A stretch of 64,000 bases of DNA from contig JABGQH010000009.1 of the NCBI GenBank assembly GCA_018648865.1, positions 1 to 64,000 on the forward strand. Direction: 5' to 3'. Of this stretch, positions 16,860 through 25,997 are shown in pieces; positions within the stretch are counted from its first letter, which is position 1, and every line of letters begins with the position of its first letter. A program made the position numbers and the translations under genes. The notes beneath the pieces were generated by a model. That model was not told where the DNA came from. It saw nothing but the letters and a program-made list of their open reading frames with translations, and searched no databases. The DNA is from Candidatus Peregrinibacteria bacterium (lineage in GTDB: Bacteria > Patescibacteriota > Gracilibacteria > Peribacterales > Peribacteraceae).

Positions 16860-18233
16860 TTATTTTTTGCAGGTGGCGTAAGCAGATTGTCTACGGAGTG
16901 CTACAACTGTTCCTATAATTGCAGAAAGAAATACAAATAAAGCAATTTTTGATGGTAGGCCTGTTTCTCCAGGCACATTATATTCATTCTGAAGTGGATT
17001 AACTCCGTTAGGACCAGGATTAGTAATAAGTTGCGCTGTAGATGTATTTGAATCTCCTATAGTTACAGAAGCCTCTTGGCTGAATGCACTTTCTTCATCA
17101 TCGTCACTAACAGCACGTACTGCTACGAAATATGTAGTGTTTATAGGTAGTGATCTAATAATTAAGCTATCCATTGATCCATTAACTGTTTTTCTCTGTA
17201 TATATCTACCAGAGGTCGTTCCGTAATAAATATTATAAGCTTTTACACTTGAATGATTAATTGAGTCCCATCCTATATAAAGTGAAGAGCCTTCTGTAGT
17301 TATGCGAATGTTTCTAACTTGAAGTAGGGAGAATGGTGTTCTTTGATTTGAGTTATCTTCCTCTGATCCCTCATTTTCTTCTTCCTGCTGGTTATTATCA
17401 TTCTCTTCATTTGATTCTTCTTCCTGCTGCTCTTCATTATTATCTCCATCTAGCTCTTCTCCATCTTCTTCAAATAGTGCGTCTACATCATTGTCCCCTT
17501 CTACATCATCATTGTTTTCACTTTCTTCGTTATCTTCCTCTGTTGTTCCACCTTCATCTTCTTCATCTAAATCATTGTTAGAAAACACAACATGCAGGCT
17601 GCCCAAGGGGTCAGAAAGAATATACGTTTCTACTTCATTAATATTAGAACTAATTGAAGTGTGCCCCCCATCCTGAGGATCATAAAAGCTAATTGGGGTA
17701 CCAGCAGACGATGTCTCTTTTACAAGAAACCTAACACGAGCAACTTTTATTGTGTCATCCTCATTAGAGTTCTCTGTATCGTTTCTAGCTTCTATCATTA
17801 CATATCCATTTTCTGTATCAAAGTCAGATTCTCCTGGCGTAACTGCAGGGAATGAATCAGAAACATTTATGTTAATCCCCTCAAGTATTACAGGGTCATA
17901 TGAAAGCCAGACACGTACAGAATCAACTGATTGTAAATTTGGATTAGAGATAGAAATATCAAAATCTAATTCATCACCAACTTCTAACATGTCAGTCTTT
18001 ATTGTTTCTGGATCTTCTACAACAAAATTTGGACATCCATCTTCTCCCATTTCATATTCATCATTAAATGGAACGGATCCTCCTATATGTTCTATCCCAA
18101 ATATATCTGAATTACAGTGTGGCCTAAGTGTTAATGAAACATCTTGTCCTGCTGCAATTCCTACTATAGGTACAAGCATAAATATTGTAAGTAGTACCAA
18201 GGTGCGCCATTGATTGTATTTGTTTACAGTCAT
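16860..18233 (-). CDS. Secreted cohesin-domain protein with FN3 domain and sorting-type tail
   Basis: A 457-residue surface protein. A signal peptide ends near IAAGQ. Residues 60-215 read as a cohesin-like beta sandwich: VGDELDFDISISNPNLQSVD, VRVWLSYDPVILEG, then DTIKVARVRFLVKE, the order seen in type I cohesins. A linker of about 75 residues is almost all Glu, Asp and Asn. Residues 300-395 form a fibronectin type III domain (IRITTEGSSLYIGWDSINHS ... TTYFVAVRAVSDDDEES). The tail has PGETG, a hydrophobic helix and RRQ...KK, resembling a sortase signal. The gene immediately upstream encodes a dockerin, the partner module of cohesins. Confidence 0.72.
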   Translation of the reverse strand: MTVNKYNQWRTLVLLTIFMLVPIVGIAAGQDVSLTLRPHCNSDIFGIEHIGGSVPFNDEYEMGEDGCPNFVVEDPETIKTDMLEVGDELDFDISISNPNLQSVDSVRVWLSYDPVILEGININVSDSFPAVTPGESDFDTENGYVMIEARNDTENSNEDDTIKVARVRFLVKETSSAGTPISFYDPQDGGHTSISSNINEVETYILSDPLGSLHVVFSNNDLDEEDEGGTTEEDNEESENNDDVEGDNDVDALFEEDGEELDGDNNEEQQEEESNEENDNNQQEEENEGSEEDNSNQRTPFSLLQVRNIRITTEGSSLYIGWDSINHSSVKAYNIYYGTTSGRYIQRKTVNGSMDSLIIRSLPINTTYFVAVRAVSDDDEESAFSQEASVTIGDSNTSTAQLITNPGPNGVNPLQNEYNVPGETGLPSKIALFVFLSAIIGTVVALRRQSAYATCKK

Positions 18234-18248
18234 TTGTATTAATAATAT

Positions 18249-18578
18249 TTATTCTTGTGACAATCCAGATAAGACGCGTATAGCATCATCTATGGTTAGG
18301 TTGCCGTCTCCATTTGGGTCTGCCATTATCTGAGAAGGCGTTGGGCGTGTATAGCCTTGAGCTATCTCTAGAATAATGAGAGCATCCTGAACGGATATGC
18401 TTCCATCTTCATTCATATCTCCAGAGAGCTGAATACTTCCTGCTCTGATAAGAGATACTGGTTGAACATCACCAGTGGTTTGTACACCAATAGCGAACGA
18501 GCTGATTACAGCTACAAGGCCGAGAGCGAATATCTGGATATTTCGCTTATGCAGTGGGGATTGTTTTTGTGTATTCAT
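18249..18578 (-). CDS. Signal-anchored dockerin-domain protein
   Basis: A 109-residue protein that is essentially a membrane or secretion signal (residues 14-36) plus one dockerin module. Two calcium-loop and helix repeats are visible: DMNEDGSISVQDALIILEIA and DPNGDGNLTIDDAIRVLSGL, each with the D-x-N/D-x-D-G-x-I/L pattern. Dockerins bind cohesins in a calcium-dependent way, and a cohesin-like protein is encoded 15 bases downstream on the same strand, so the pair may assemble on the cell surface. It is the promoter-proximal gene of the unit; TATAAT sits exactly six bases before the ATG, implying a leaderless mRNA. Confidence 0.82.
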   Translation of the reverse strand: MNTQKQSPLHKRNIQIFALGLVAVISSFAIGVQTTGDVQPVSLIRAGSIQLSGDMNEDGSISVQDALIILEIAQGYTRPTPSQIMADPNGDGNLTIDDAIRVLSGLSQE

Positions 18579-18692
18579 CTACTTATTATAAAAGAAAAGT
18601 CGAATTTACTCAATCTAGGGGCATTGACTAATGCCTAATAATATTTTCTATTTGTTCTGCATCAAAGCTCTCTAAAGAGGTATACTTTTGGA

Positions 18693-19664
18693 GTGAGTGA
18701 TCTAATAGTATTAATCGGTCCTAATAAATACGCTTTGCGTAAAGAAAAACAACGTTGGACCAATGGCTTTAAGAAACGCCAAGGTGAAGAGAATCTAGCT
18801 GAATACTTTGCCAAAAAGGTATCTTTCTTGAATCTACAAAACGAAGGACAAGTTGCACCATTTATAGCTGATAAAAGATTAATTGTTGTTTATGGCGTAC
18901 CTAATGGAAAAAAAGAGGATATCCAAAAAATAATTGATGTAAAACATCCAGATACCATATTTCTATTTGTAATAGAAGAAGAGGCGGGAAAGAAGAGAAA
19001 GCTTACTATTCCTGGCAAAGAATTGGTTGCGAAGGGTCAGGTTCAGGAATTCCCAATGCTTAATACTAATCTAATCAAACAATGGATTATTGATGAGGCT
19101 AAAAATTCTGGTGCCCTAGGAATAGACCAAGATGCTATTAATTATTTGATTGATACCATTGGTGAAGATCAGAATATTTTAGAATCAGAAATATCAAAGA
19201 TCGCTACATATGCATTTGGAAAAACAATTACAAAGGATGATGTTTCTTTGTTGGTTGCAAGTATTACAGAAAGGGATGTATGGAAGCTAATGGACTTTCT
19301 TGGATCTGAAGATGTTAATAGCGCACTTAACTATGTTCATGAATTACTGGATAGGGGATACAGCCCTCAAGCTCTGTGGAGCATGTATCTATGGATGATT
19401 TCCCTTATTCCTCAAATAGTAGCTGTAATAGAGGAAGGAGAGAGCAATCCATGGAAGATAGCGGGGTCGGTACGGGCTAATCCATATAGCGTTAAGGCGA
19501 TTCTTCCATTTGCTAAATCTGTAAGCAGAGAGAAGCTTTCTCGCATTGTAAAAACGGCAATAGATTTTGATATTAAGATGAAAACAGGTGAATATAAATC
19601 GCCAACTAACGATCAAGAAGAGTTACTATCTTTAATAGATAGGTCTATTATGACTTTTTCATAA
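18693..19664 (+). CDS. holA: DNA polymerase III delta subunit (HolA-like)
   Basis: A 323-residue protein of the HolA family, the clamp-loader subunit that opens the sliding clamp. The N-terminal region follows the P-loop-less AAA+ pattern (LIVLIGPNKYALRKEKQRW ... RLIVVYGVP). The middle has LIDTIGEDQNILESEISKIA, matching the conserved helical region, and the end is the helical collar (SPQALWSMYLWMISLIPQIV). The start is GTG; TATACT lies exactly six bases ahead, a leaderless layout that makes the GTG credible. It is divergent from the dockerin gene and ends three bases from a convergent unknown gene. Confidence 0.8.
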   Translation: MSDLIVLIGPNKYALRKEKQRWTNGFKKRQGEENLAEYFAKKVSFLNLQNEGQVAPFIADKRLIVVYGVPNGKKEDIQKIIDVKHPDTIFLFVIEEEAGKKRKLTIPGKELVAKGQVQEFPMLNTNLIKQWIIDEAKNSGALGIDQDAINYLIDTIGEDQNILESEISKIATYAFGKTITKDDVSLLVASITERDVWKLMDFLGSEDVNSALNYVHELLDRGYSPQALWSMYLWMISLIPQIVAVIEEGESNPWKIAGSVRANPYSVKAILPFAKSVSREKLSRIVKTAIDFDIKMKTGEYKSPTNDQEELLSLIDRSIMTFS

Positions 19665-19667
19665 GTA

Positions 19668-20045
19668 TTATAGGTTCTCTATTTTATCTAAAACATTTTC
19701 AAGAGATTGGCTGTTTTGCACGTCTTCCTTTGCCTCTGCATCTCGTCGTTTCTTTTTCATAACCTTTCTATCACTTTGAGTTTTTTGAACTAGCTCTTCA
19801 TTATTTATTTTCTTTATCTTCCCTGCATATTTCTTATCTATTGCATTTAGTTGGTCTCTTTCATTTTCAAGTATTTCTATTAAATTCTTCAATTGATCAG
19901 GTGTCATTACTGGAAGGATATTAATCCAATACTGACGCTCTTCGTCATTCATGCTTTGGCTATCCTTAATTAAGGATAAAATCTTTTCAAACTTATCATT
20001 TGTTCCTGCAGGGATAACTAGCCGGCTTGAGTCAGAATCTGACAT
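19668..20045 (-). CDS. Charged coiled-coil protein of unknown function
   Basis: A 125-residue cytoplasmic protein that is almost entirely helical and highly charged, with a likely coiled coil in the second half (LIEILENERDQLNAIDKKYAGKIKKIN and a KKKRR patch). A middle segment, WINILPVMTPDQLKNLIEIL, resembles a short helical bundle that I have seen in small Patescibacteria proteins, but I cannot name a family. TATTCT is exactly six bases before the ATG. It lies between convergent holA and greA with its own putative promoter. Confidence 0.6.
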   Translation of the reverse strand: MSDSDSSRLVIPAGTNDKFEKILSLIKDSQSMNDEERQYWINILPVMTPDQLKNLIEILENERDQLNAIDKKYAGKIKKINNEELVQKTQSDRKVMKKKRRDAEAKEDVQNSQSLENVLDKIENL

Positions 20046-20098
20046 ATTGATAGAATAACAGGAAAACAGTTCCGATTCATATATTTAAAGTTTCAAAC

Positions 20099-20614
20099 TT
20101 ATGAAACTTTATTAATTTCATACTTAACAATCCCTCCTGGAGTTTCGATAGTAACAATTTCTCCTTTTCTTCTACTTATTAGAGATCTTCCTATAGGTGA
20201 TTCATTACTAATTTTTCTATTGGTAGGATTTGCTTCTGTCGATCCTACGATTGTAAAGCTTTCTGGATCTGTACCAGCAGTTTTATTAGTAATATTAACA
20301 GTTGACCCAATTTCTACGGATTTACCTTTTTCTTTCTTATCAGTAATTATTTTGGCGTTCTTTATCTTATTCTCTAATTCTAGAATTCTTCCTTCTACGA
20401 ATGCTTGTTCGTTTTTTGCTTCTTCGTATTCAGAATTCTCAGATAGATCACCATAAGAGATTGCTTCTTTTAGTCTTGCTGCAACTTCTTGCCTGCGAAC
20501 CTTCTTTAGATTATCTAATTCTATTTTAAGGTTCTTTAGCCCTTCTTTGGTTACGAAGGTTTGATCGTCGTTATAATTGTCAGATTCGTCTTCAGATGTG
20601 AAATCGTCATCCAT
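20099..20614 (-). CDS. greA: Transcription elongation factor GreA
   Basis: A 171-residue GreA. The N-terminal coiled coil (GLKNLKIELDNLKKVRRQEV) carries the acidic tip GDLSENSEYEEAK, whose Asp and Glu residues chelate the second Mg2+ for transcript cleavage in backtracked RNA polymerase. The C-terminal FKBP-like domain includes VEIGSTVNI, ISNESPIGRSLI and KGEIVTIETPGG. The ORF track begins at a TTG (20668); the ATG at 20614 gives the usual length plus a short acidic N-terminal extension (DDDFTSEDESD). It is 77 bases downstream of carB and may share its transcript. Confidence 0.92.
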   Translation of the reverse strand: MDDDFTSEDESDNYNDDQTFVTKEGLKNLKIELDNLKKVRRQEVAARLKEAISYGDLSENSEYEEAKNEQAFVEGRILELENKIKNAKIITDKKEKGKSVEIGSTVNITNKTAGTDPESFTIVGSTEANPTNRKISNESPIGRSLISRRKGEIVTIETPGGIVKYEINKVS

Positions 20615-20691
20615 GTAAGTTGTGCGGGAAATCGCGAAAACGTTAAGGGATTTTGCTTTACTAAGCAAGAAAACTGGCTGGAAAGTAGTAG

Positions 20692-23600
20692 CTAATCTTG
20701 TAATAGGTCAGGCCACCTAAGTAAAGGAAGCGACTCTATATCCTCTTGATACAAGGCTTCTATGATTCTTTTAGCTAGTTGTACGTTGGTTATTAATGGA
20801 ATACCTTGATCTGTGGCTATCCTTCTAATGAAATATCCATCAGTTTGCTCATTGCCAGAGCTATGTGTAGGGATATTAATAACTAAATCAATTCTTCGTT
20901 TCTCTAGGTATTCTTTTATGTTAGGGCTTCTTGGCTCAGATATTTTATTAAGCATTGCAGAAGTAACTCCACGAGATTCCAAGAAATTATGGGTATTCTT
21001 AGTCGCAAAGAAGGAAAATCCTTTCTCTTTTAGCATTTGGATAGAAGGTAGCATGTCAACTTTGTCTTCTAGGCTACCTATAGTTAATAGAATGTTTTTC
21101 TTTGGTGTTTTAAATCCTACTGCGATAAGTGCTTTTAGTAATGCTTGTTCTGCATTGTGTCCAAAACAGGCTACTTCTCCTGTGCTTGCCATTTCTATTC
21201 CTAGTCTTGGATCTGCTCCTTTTAATCTACTAAAGCTAAATTGAGCTGCTTTCACACCAACATGGTCTATATCTATCGTTTGGTACTTTTTACTATAGTC
21301 TGCAATTCCTAGTAATGCTTGTGTTGCAATTGTAATAAAATTCTCTCCTGTAACCTTACTTGCAAATGGGAAACTACGGCTGGCTCTTAGATTACACTCA
21401 ATGACTTTAAGTTTGTTTCTGGCAGCCAAAAATTGAATATTAAATGGACCAGAAATATCTAGTGCTCCTGCAATGTTTCTGGATATCCTTTTTACCATTC
21501 GCATTGTTTCTAGATTTACTCTTTGAGGCGGTAGAACCATTGTTGCATCTCCAGAATGTACTCCAGCATTCTCTACATGTTCAGATATGGCATATATAAG
21601 TAATTTTCCATTCTGTGCTACTCCATCAAACTCAATTTCTTTTGCTCCCTGCTCAAATTTAGAAATTACTATTGGTGATTCTTTATTTATAAAAGATGAT
21701 TGTCCTATATAGGCTTCTAAATCTGCCTTGGAATGTACTACAGCCATAGAGGCGCCAGACAATACATAGCTTGGTCTAACAATAACGGGATAACCAACTT
21801 GTTCAGAAAATGATATAGCAGAGTCAAGTTCACAGAATTCCTCCCACTCAGGTTGATCAACTTCTAGATTATCTAGCATAGAGCTAAATTTATTTCTATC
21901 TTCTGCACAATCTATATTTTTAGGGTCAGTTCCTAAAATATTGATTCCATGATGCGCAAGTTTTCTAGCTAATGAATTTGGTATTTGACCACCCATAGAA
22001 ACTACAACACCATCTGGGTTAACGTAATCAATAATATCTCTAACCCTTTCCTCGCTTAGTTCTTCAAAGAATAAGGTGTCACATTCATCATAGTCTGTAC
22101 TTACAGTCTCTGGATTACTGTTGATCATAGTTACTGAATAGTTTTGTTTTTGTAGCTCATGCACGGTTTGTACACAGCACCAATCAAATTCGACAGAAGA
22201 TCCTATTGAATAGGGTCCTCCTCCTAAAACTATTGCAGATTTATTACTATTCGAATTTCCTTCTAGATTAATATCTTGCTTGTATCCGTGATACGTCATA
22301 TACAAATAATTTGTTTCTGTAGGGAATTCACCTGCCAATGTGTCAATTTGTTGTATTACAGGAACAATATTATTTTTAATTCTATTTTGTCTAACTTCTT
22401 CTGTAGGGGTTTCGGTTAATTTACCTATGGCTGTATCAGAGAATCCATCTTTCTTTGCACGATTAAGTAATTCAGGAGTGATTTCTTTTGTTTTACTTAA
22501 ATCATTTGCACATGCTGCACATTCTGCGATTCTTTCTAGGAACCACATATCCATACCTGTTGCGATAGAAATTTCTTCTGGGGTCCATTCTCCTCTTAGT
22601 GCCTCTGCAACTGCAAAAATTCTTCTTGGGGTTGGTCTCTTTAATTCATTAGTGATATCAGGGAAATTGAACGTAGCAGGAAAGAGGCCCTGAGTTCCTA
22701 TATTTAACATTCGCAATGCTTTGTTCAAAGCTTCTTCAAATGTTTTGCCTAGTGCCATTACTTCTCCAACTGATTTCATTTCACTGGTTACAAGATTAGA
22801 TACAAATCTAAATTTTTGTAGATCCCATCTGGGCACTTTGACTGCTACGTAATCTAACGATGGTTCAAAATCTGCACATGTAATTTTTGTAATAGCATTT
22901 TGCAATGCAGGCATTGTGTAACCCAATCCAAGTTTTGCTGCTACAAATGCTAGTGGATACCCTGTCGCCTTAGATGCAAGTGCAGAACTTCTACTTAGTC
23001 GAGCATTCACTTCAATTACTCGATAGTTCCTGGATTTTGGATCAAGAGCGTATTGAATATTGCATTCTCCTATAATGCCCATATGTCTAATAACTTTTAA
23101 TGCTGCACTTCGTAGCATTTGGTAATCCTCATTATCCAAAGTTTGACTTGGAGCAATTACAATTGATTCTCCTGTATGTATTCCAAGAGGATCAACATTC
23201 TCCATATTACAGACAGTGATACAGTTATCTACCTTGTCTCTAACTACTTCATATTCAATTTCCTTCCATCCAGTTAGATCTTCTTCTACTAGGATTTGTG
23301 GAGACTCAACAAATGCATTTTTTGCCAATTCTTTTAATTCTTTCTCATTCATTGCTCGTCCACTTCCTTTTCCTCCAAGAGCAAATGCACCTCTGATAAT
23401 TACGGGATATGTTATTAGTTCTGCAGCTTTTAAGGATTCTTCTAATGTATTACATGCCCGTGACATAGGCACAGGAATACCAATGGATTGTAGCTCTTTA
23501 TTAAAGAGTGCTCTGTCCTCTGTTTTTCTTATGCTTTCTACCGGTGTTCCAAGTACTTTTATATTATATTTTTCAAGTACTCCACTGTCATTCAAGGCAA

Positions 23601-23955
23601 GACCACAATTTAGAGCTGTTTGACCACCAAAACTAAGTGCAATTGTGTCTGGGTTTTCTTTTTCTATAACTCTTTCTACAAATGATGGAATTACAGGCAC
23701 AAAATAAACAGCATCAGCTAGGCCCCAACTGGTTTGATTGGTAGCGATGTTAGGATTAATTAATACTACTCTATATCCTTCTTCTTTAAATGCCTTGATT
23801 GCTTGGCTTCCTGAGTAATCGAATTCTCCTGCTTCTCCAATCTTTAATGCTCCTGAACCAAGCAGAAGTATCGTTTGATCCTTATTTTCTTTAGAAAAAA
23901 CAACTCTGTCATCCTTATTAGGATCATCAGAGCCGATTTCATTTATCTCATTCAT
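20692..23955 (-). CDS. carB: Carbamoyl-phosphate synthase large subunit
   Basis: A full-length CarB of 1087 residues that makes carbamoyl phosphate for pyrimidine and arginine synthesis. There are two ATP-grasp halves (IGEAGEFDYSGSQAIKAF and IGSSVEFDWCCVQTVHEL start their respective pre-grasp domains; IEVNARLSRSSALASKATGY and IECNLRASRSFPFASKVTGE close the active sites). A C-terminal MGS-like allosteric domain spans roughly residues 950-1070. The N-terminal half, with TGWKEIEYEVVRD and CNMENVDPLGIHTGES, is of the type I associate with Bacteroidetes and eukaryotic CPS rather than E. coli. No carA glutaminase subunit is in this window. Confidence 0.95.
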   Translation of the reverse strand: MNEINEIGSDDPNKDDRVVFSKENKDQTILLLGSGALKIGEAGEFDYSGSQAIKAFKEEGYRVVLINPNIATNQTSWGLADAVYFVPVIPSFVERVIEKENPDTIALSFGGQTALNCGLALNDSGVLEKYNIKVLGTPVESIRKTEDRALFNKELQSIGIPVPMSRACNTLEESLKAAELITYPVIIRGAFALGGKGSGRAMNEKELKELAKNAFVESPQILVEEDLTGWKEIEYEVVRDKVDNCITVCNMENVDPLGIHTGESIVIAPSQTLDNEDYQMLRSAALKVIRHMGIIGECNIQYALDPKSRNYRVIEVNARLSRSSALASKATGYPLAFVAAKLGLGYTMPALQNAITKITCADFEPSLDYVAVKVPRWDLQKFRFVSNLVTSEMKSVGEVMALGKTFEEALNKALRMLNIGTQGLFPATFNFPDITNELKRPTPRRIFAVAEALRGEWTPEEISIATGMDMWFLERIAECAACANDLSKTKEITPELLNRAKKDGFSDTAIGKLTETPTEEVRQNRIKNNIVPVIQQIDTLAGEFPTETNYLYMTYHGYKQDINLEGNSNSNKSAIVLGGGPYSIGSSVEFDWCCVQTVHELQKQNYSVTMINSNPETVSTDYDECDTLFFEELSEERVRDIIDYVNPDGVVVSMGGQIPNSLARKLAHHGINILGTDPKNIDCAEDRNKFSSMLDNLEVDQPEWEEFCELDSAISFSEQVGYPVIVRPSYVLSGASMAVVHSKADLEAYIGQSSFINKESPIVISKFEQGAKEIEFDGVAQNGKLLIYAISEHVENAGVHSGDATMVLPPQRVNLETMRMVKRISRNIAGALDISGPFNIQFLAARNKLKVIECNLRASRSFPFASKVTGENFITIATQALLGIADYSKKYQTIDIDHVGVKAAQFSFSRLKGADPRLGIEMASTGEVACFGHNAEQALLKALIAVGFKTPKKNILLTIGSLEDKVDMLPSIQMLKEKGFSFFATKNTHNFLESRGVTSAMLNKISEPRSPNIKEYLEKRRIDLVINIPTHSSGNEQTDGYFIRRIATDQGIPLITNVQLAKRIIEALYQEDIESLPLLRWPDLLQD

Positions 23956-24075
23956 ATTCTGGGAAAGTGTATGAAAAGATTATCCGATATACAAGTAAAA
24001 AGACGTTTGTATATTCTTTATATATAAATATATACAATTCTAGTAGCATAATGAACTTCATATTAATTATTGAAT

Positions 24076-24975
24076 ATGGAAATTATAAATAAAATCGCTA
24101 CACTGTTTGCACCCTCCCCTCGATTATTAATGAACGTTAGGTGTCTGCTACTTGTTGCGGCATTACTTCCTGTGCATGCATTAGCATCTGGATTTGACTA
24201 TCTGTTAGGAGATGCAGAAAAGTTTGCAGATGATTTGAAATGGCAGATTAATGCAGAAGTATTGATGATAGAAGATGCTGAATATCAAAATTCTATGGAA
24301 TTATTTATTCCAGTTGATGATGACAAATTAATTAATGAAGGTGTAAAGGACGTAGTAATTGATTCATCAAAATTTGTTACCGTTCGTATAAATGGAATTC
24401 CTGTAACATTCACAGATGTTCCGAGTGGTACTTGGTTCTCGTCTTTTGTAAGGCAAGCTGCCGAAACAGGAATAGTATCTGGATACAAGGATTTAAGTGG
24501 GCGAATACTTGGTGTATTTGGTCCTACCGACAATGTAACGATAGAACAACTCGCAAAGATAGCGTTAGAAGCATCTGGTCATTACATTCCAGATTGCGCG
24601 GGTACACCTATAAACGAATCTGGAGCAGGTTCTTGGTCAGAGGATTATATTTCTTGTACAGAGAATCTTGAATGGTCAGTATTTAGTGATGGATCAGTAG
24701 ATGTTAAAAGGCCAGCAACAAGATCAGAGGTAATAATTACTTTAATCCAATCATTTGATGTTTCGTTTAGCAGGGGAACAGGTGAAGTGTTTGATGATGT
24801 TACGTCTACTACTCAATTTAGTGGTGCAATAGAGAGAGCAGAAGAAGATGGCATTGTTTCTGGGTACGCAGATGAAAACGGTGATCCAACAGGATTGTTT
24901 GGACCATATGAAACTGTAAATAGGGCAGAAATTGCAAAAATGATCACCTTAGCTCAAAGCGTATATAGCAATTAG
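24076..24975 (+). CDS. Secreted SLH-domain protein
   Basis: A 299-residue exported protein. A hydrophobic signal (LLLVAALLPVHALASG) lies at about residues 22-40, after a longer than usual N-terminal stretch. The ATG at 24130 would give a tidier signal peptide. Two SLH modules are clear: TDVPSGTWFSSFVRQAAETG...GIVSGYKD with VTIEQLAKIALEA, and DDVTSTTQFSGAIERAEEDG with VNRAEIAKMITLAQ. SLH modules bind cell-wall polymers and hold proteins to the envelope. The region between them has four Cys. The gene is divergent from carB and ends three bases from the convergent EamA gene. Confidence 0.82.
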   Translation: MEIINKIATLFAPSPRLLMNVRCLLLVAALLPVHALASGFDYLLGDAEKFADDLKWQINAEVLMIEDAEYQNSMELFIPVDDDKLINEGVKDVVIDSSKFVTVRINGIPVTFTDVPSGTWFSSFVRQAAETGIVSGYKDLSGRILGVFGPTDNVTIEQLAKIALEASGHYIPDCAGTPINESGAGSWSEDYISCTENLEWSVFSDGSVDVKRPATRSEVIITLIQSFDVSFSRGTGEVFDDVTSTTQFSGAIERAEEDGIVSGYADENGDPTGLFGPYETVNRAEIAKMITLAQSVYSN

Positions 24976-24977
24976 TA

Positions 24978-25991
24978 CTATATTTGATTCCTGTGATGCT
25001 GAATCATGTGGTGCTCTTGTACTTTTTCTGATGAGTGGACACCAACTTTATGTGTTAGCAGTACTCCTAGTACAATTGTTGATCCTCCAATAATTTGATA
25101 CATGTGTATTTGCTCACCTAGATATATGGCAGCAAAAATTATTCCACCAACTATAGAAAGTGTCCCCATCATAGATACTGTTCTTACTTTTAGATGATCT
25201 ATTGCTTGATGGAAGCCATATGTGCCTAAGAATTTAGCGATAAATCCGTAGCCTATTAAAGCTATTAGAATTTCTTTGTTAATGTTTGAAAACTCATTTC
25301 CCATATTAAATGTAATAAATGGTGAAACTAAGAAAAAAGTAAGCGCAGCCATAGATGCCCTACCTGCAATAATTAATTCTGGTGGGACTTCGTGTAGAGA
25401 TTTTTTTATGATAATACTTCCTAGTGCATATACTAATGCAGACGAAACAATTAACATATCTCCTGTTGCAATGTTCACAGTTTCTGTGAATCCTCTAAGT
25501 GCCACATAAGTTATTCCAAATAAAATTACGGATAATGAAAATACATGTTGCTTTGTAAACTTTTCATGAATAACTATTACACCAAGTAAAATCATAAATA
25601 GCATTTCTGTTCTACTAAATAATTCTGCATTAACAGCAGAAGTACTGCTTAGCCCAATAAACCATAGTAGTGGTGCAATTACACCATTCAACAAGGAGCT
25701 AAATATAAACAGCTTCTTCTTATTCTTTTTTACCTTTCTCCATTTTCTTATTATTGGAATCGCACCAAACCAAATTGCCACAAATATTCCTCCTAAAAAT
25801 TCGCTTAGGAATAATAATGAAACAGGAGAAAATGCAGTTGTAAGCTTTTTACCGAAGGAAGGATATGTAGAACCAGCTACAATTAGTAATACAACACCTA
25901 TCCAACCTAATAATTTAGATTTAGAGTTAGCATCGCTCTTGAATAAAGCAATAGGTTGAAAGTCGATGTCAAAAACTTGTGTTAATTTGAT
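24978..25991 (-). CDS. EamA/DMT-family transporter with non-canonical start
   Basis: The ORF track starts at an internal GTG (25781), which would remove the first transmembrane helix. The frame stays open for 70 more codons upstream and encodes clear membrane sequence (LLGWIGVVLLIVAGSTYPSF ... SPVSLLFLSEFLGGIF). No ATG, GTG, TTG or CTG occurs in that extension. An ATC at 25991 lies exactly six bases after an extended -10 (TGTTATAAT), the spacing used by other leaderless genes here. With that start the protein has 337 residues and two EamA halves (ELFSRTEMLFMILLGVIVIHE in the first). Substrate unknown. Alternative: a base error hides a normal start. Confidence 0.7.
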   Translation of the reverse strand: MKLTQVFDIDFQPIALFKSDANSKSKLLGWIGVVLLIVAGSTYPSFGKKLTTAFSPVSLLFLSEFLGGIFVAIWFGAIPIIRKWRKVKKNKKKLFIFSSLLNGVIAPLLWFIGLSSTSAVNAELFSRTEMLFMILLGVIVIHEKFTKQHVFSLSVILFGITYVALRGFTETVNIATGDMLIVSSALVYALGSIIIKKSLHEVPPELIIAGRASMAALTFFLVSPFITFNMGNEFSNINKEILIALIGYGFIAKFLGTYGFHQAIDHLKVRTVSMMGTLSIVGGIIFAAIYLGEQIHMYQIIGGSTIVLGVLLTHKVGVHSSEKVQEHHMIQHHRNQI

Positions 25992-25997
25992 AGTGTT

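Noticed and set aside
17333-18213. Several plus-strand ORFs opposite the cohesin gene
   Set aside because: Their His/Leu/Ser-rich sequences are complements of the acidic linker codons; the minus-strand frame has clear domains.
25781-25783. GTG 25781 as the start of the second EamA gene
   Set aside because: It would delete the first membrane helix, which is clearly encoded upstream in the same open frame, and it has no -10 six bases ahead.
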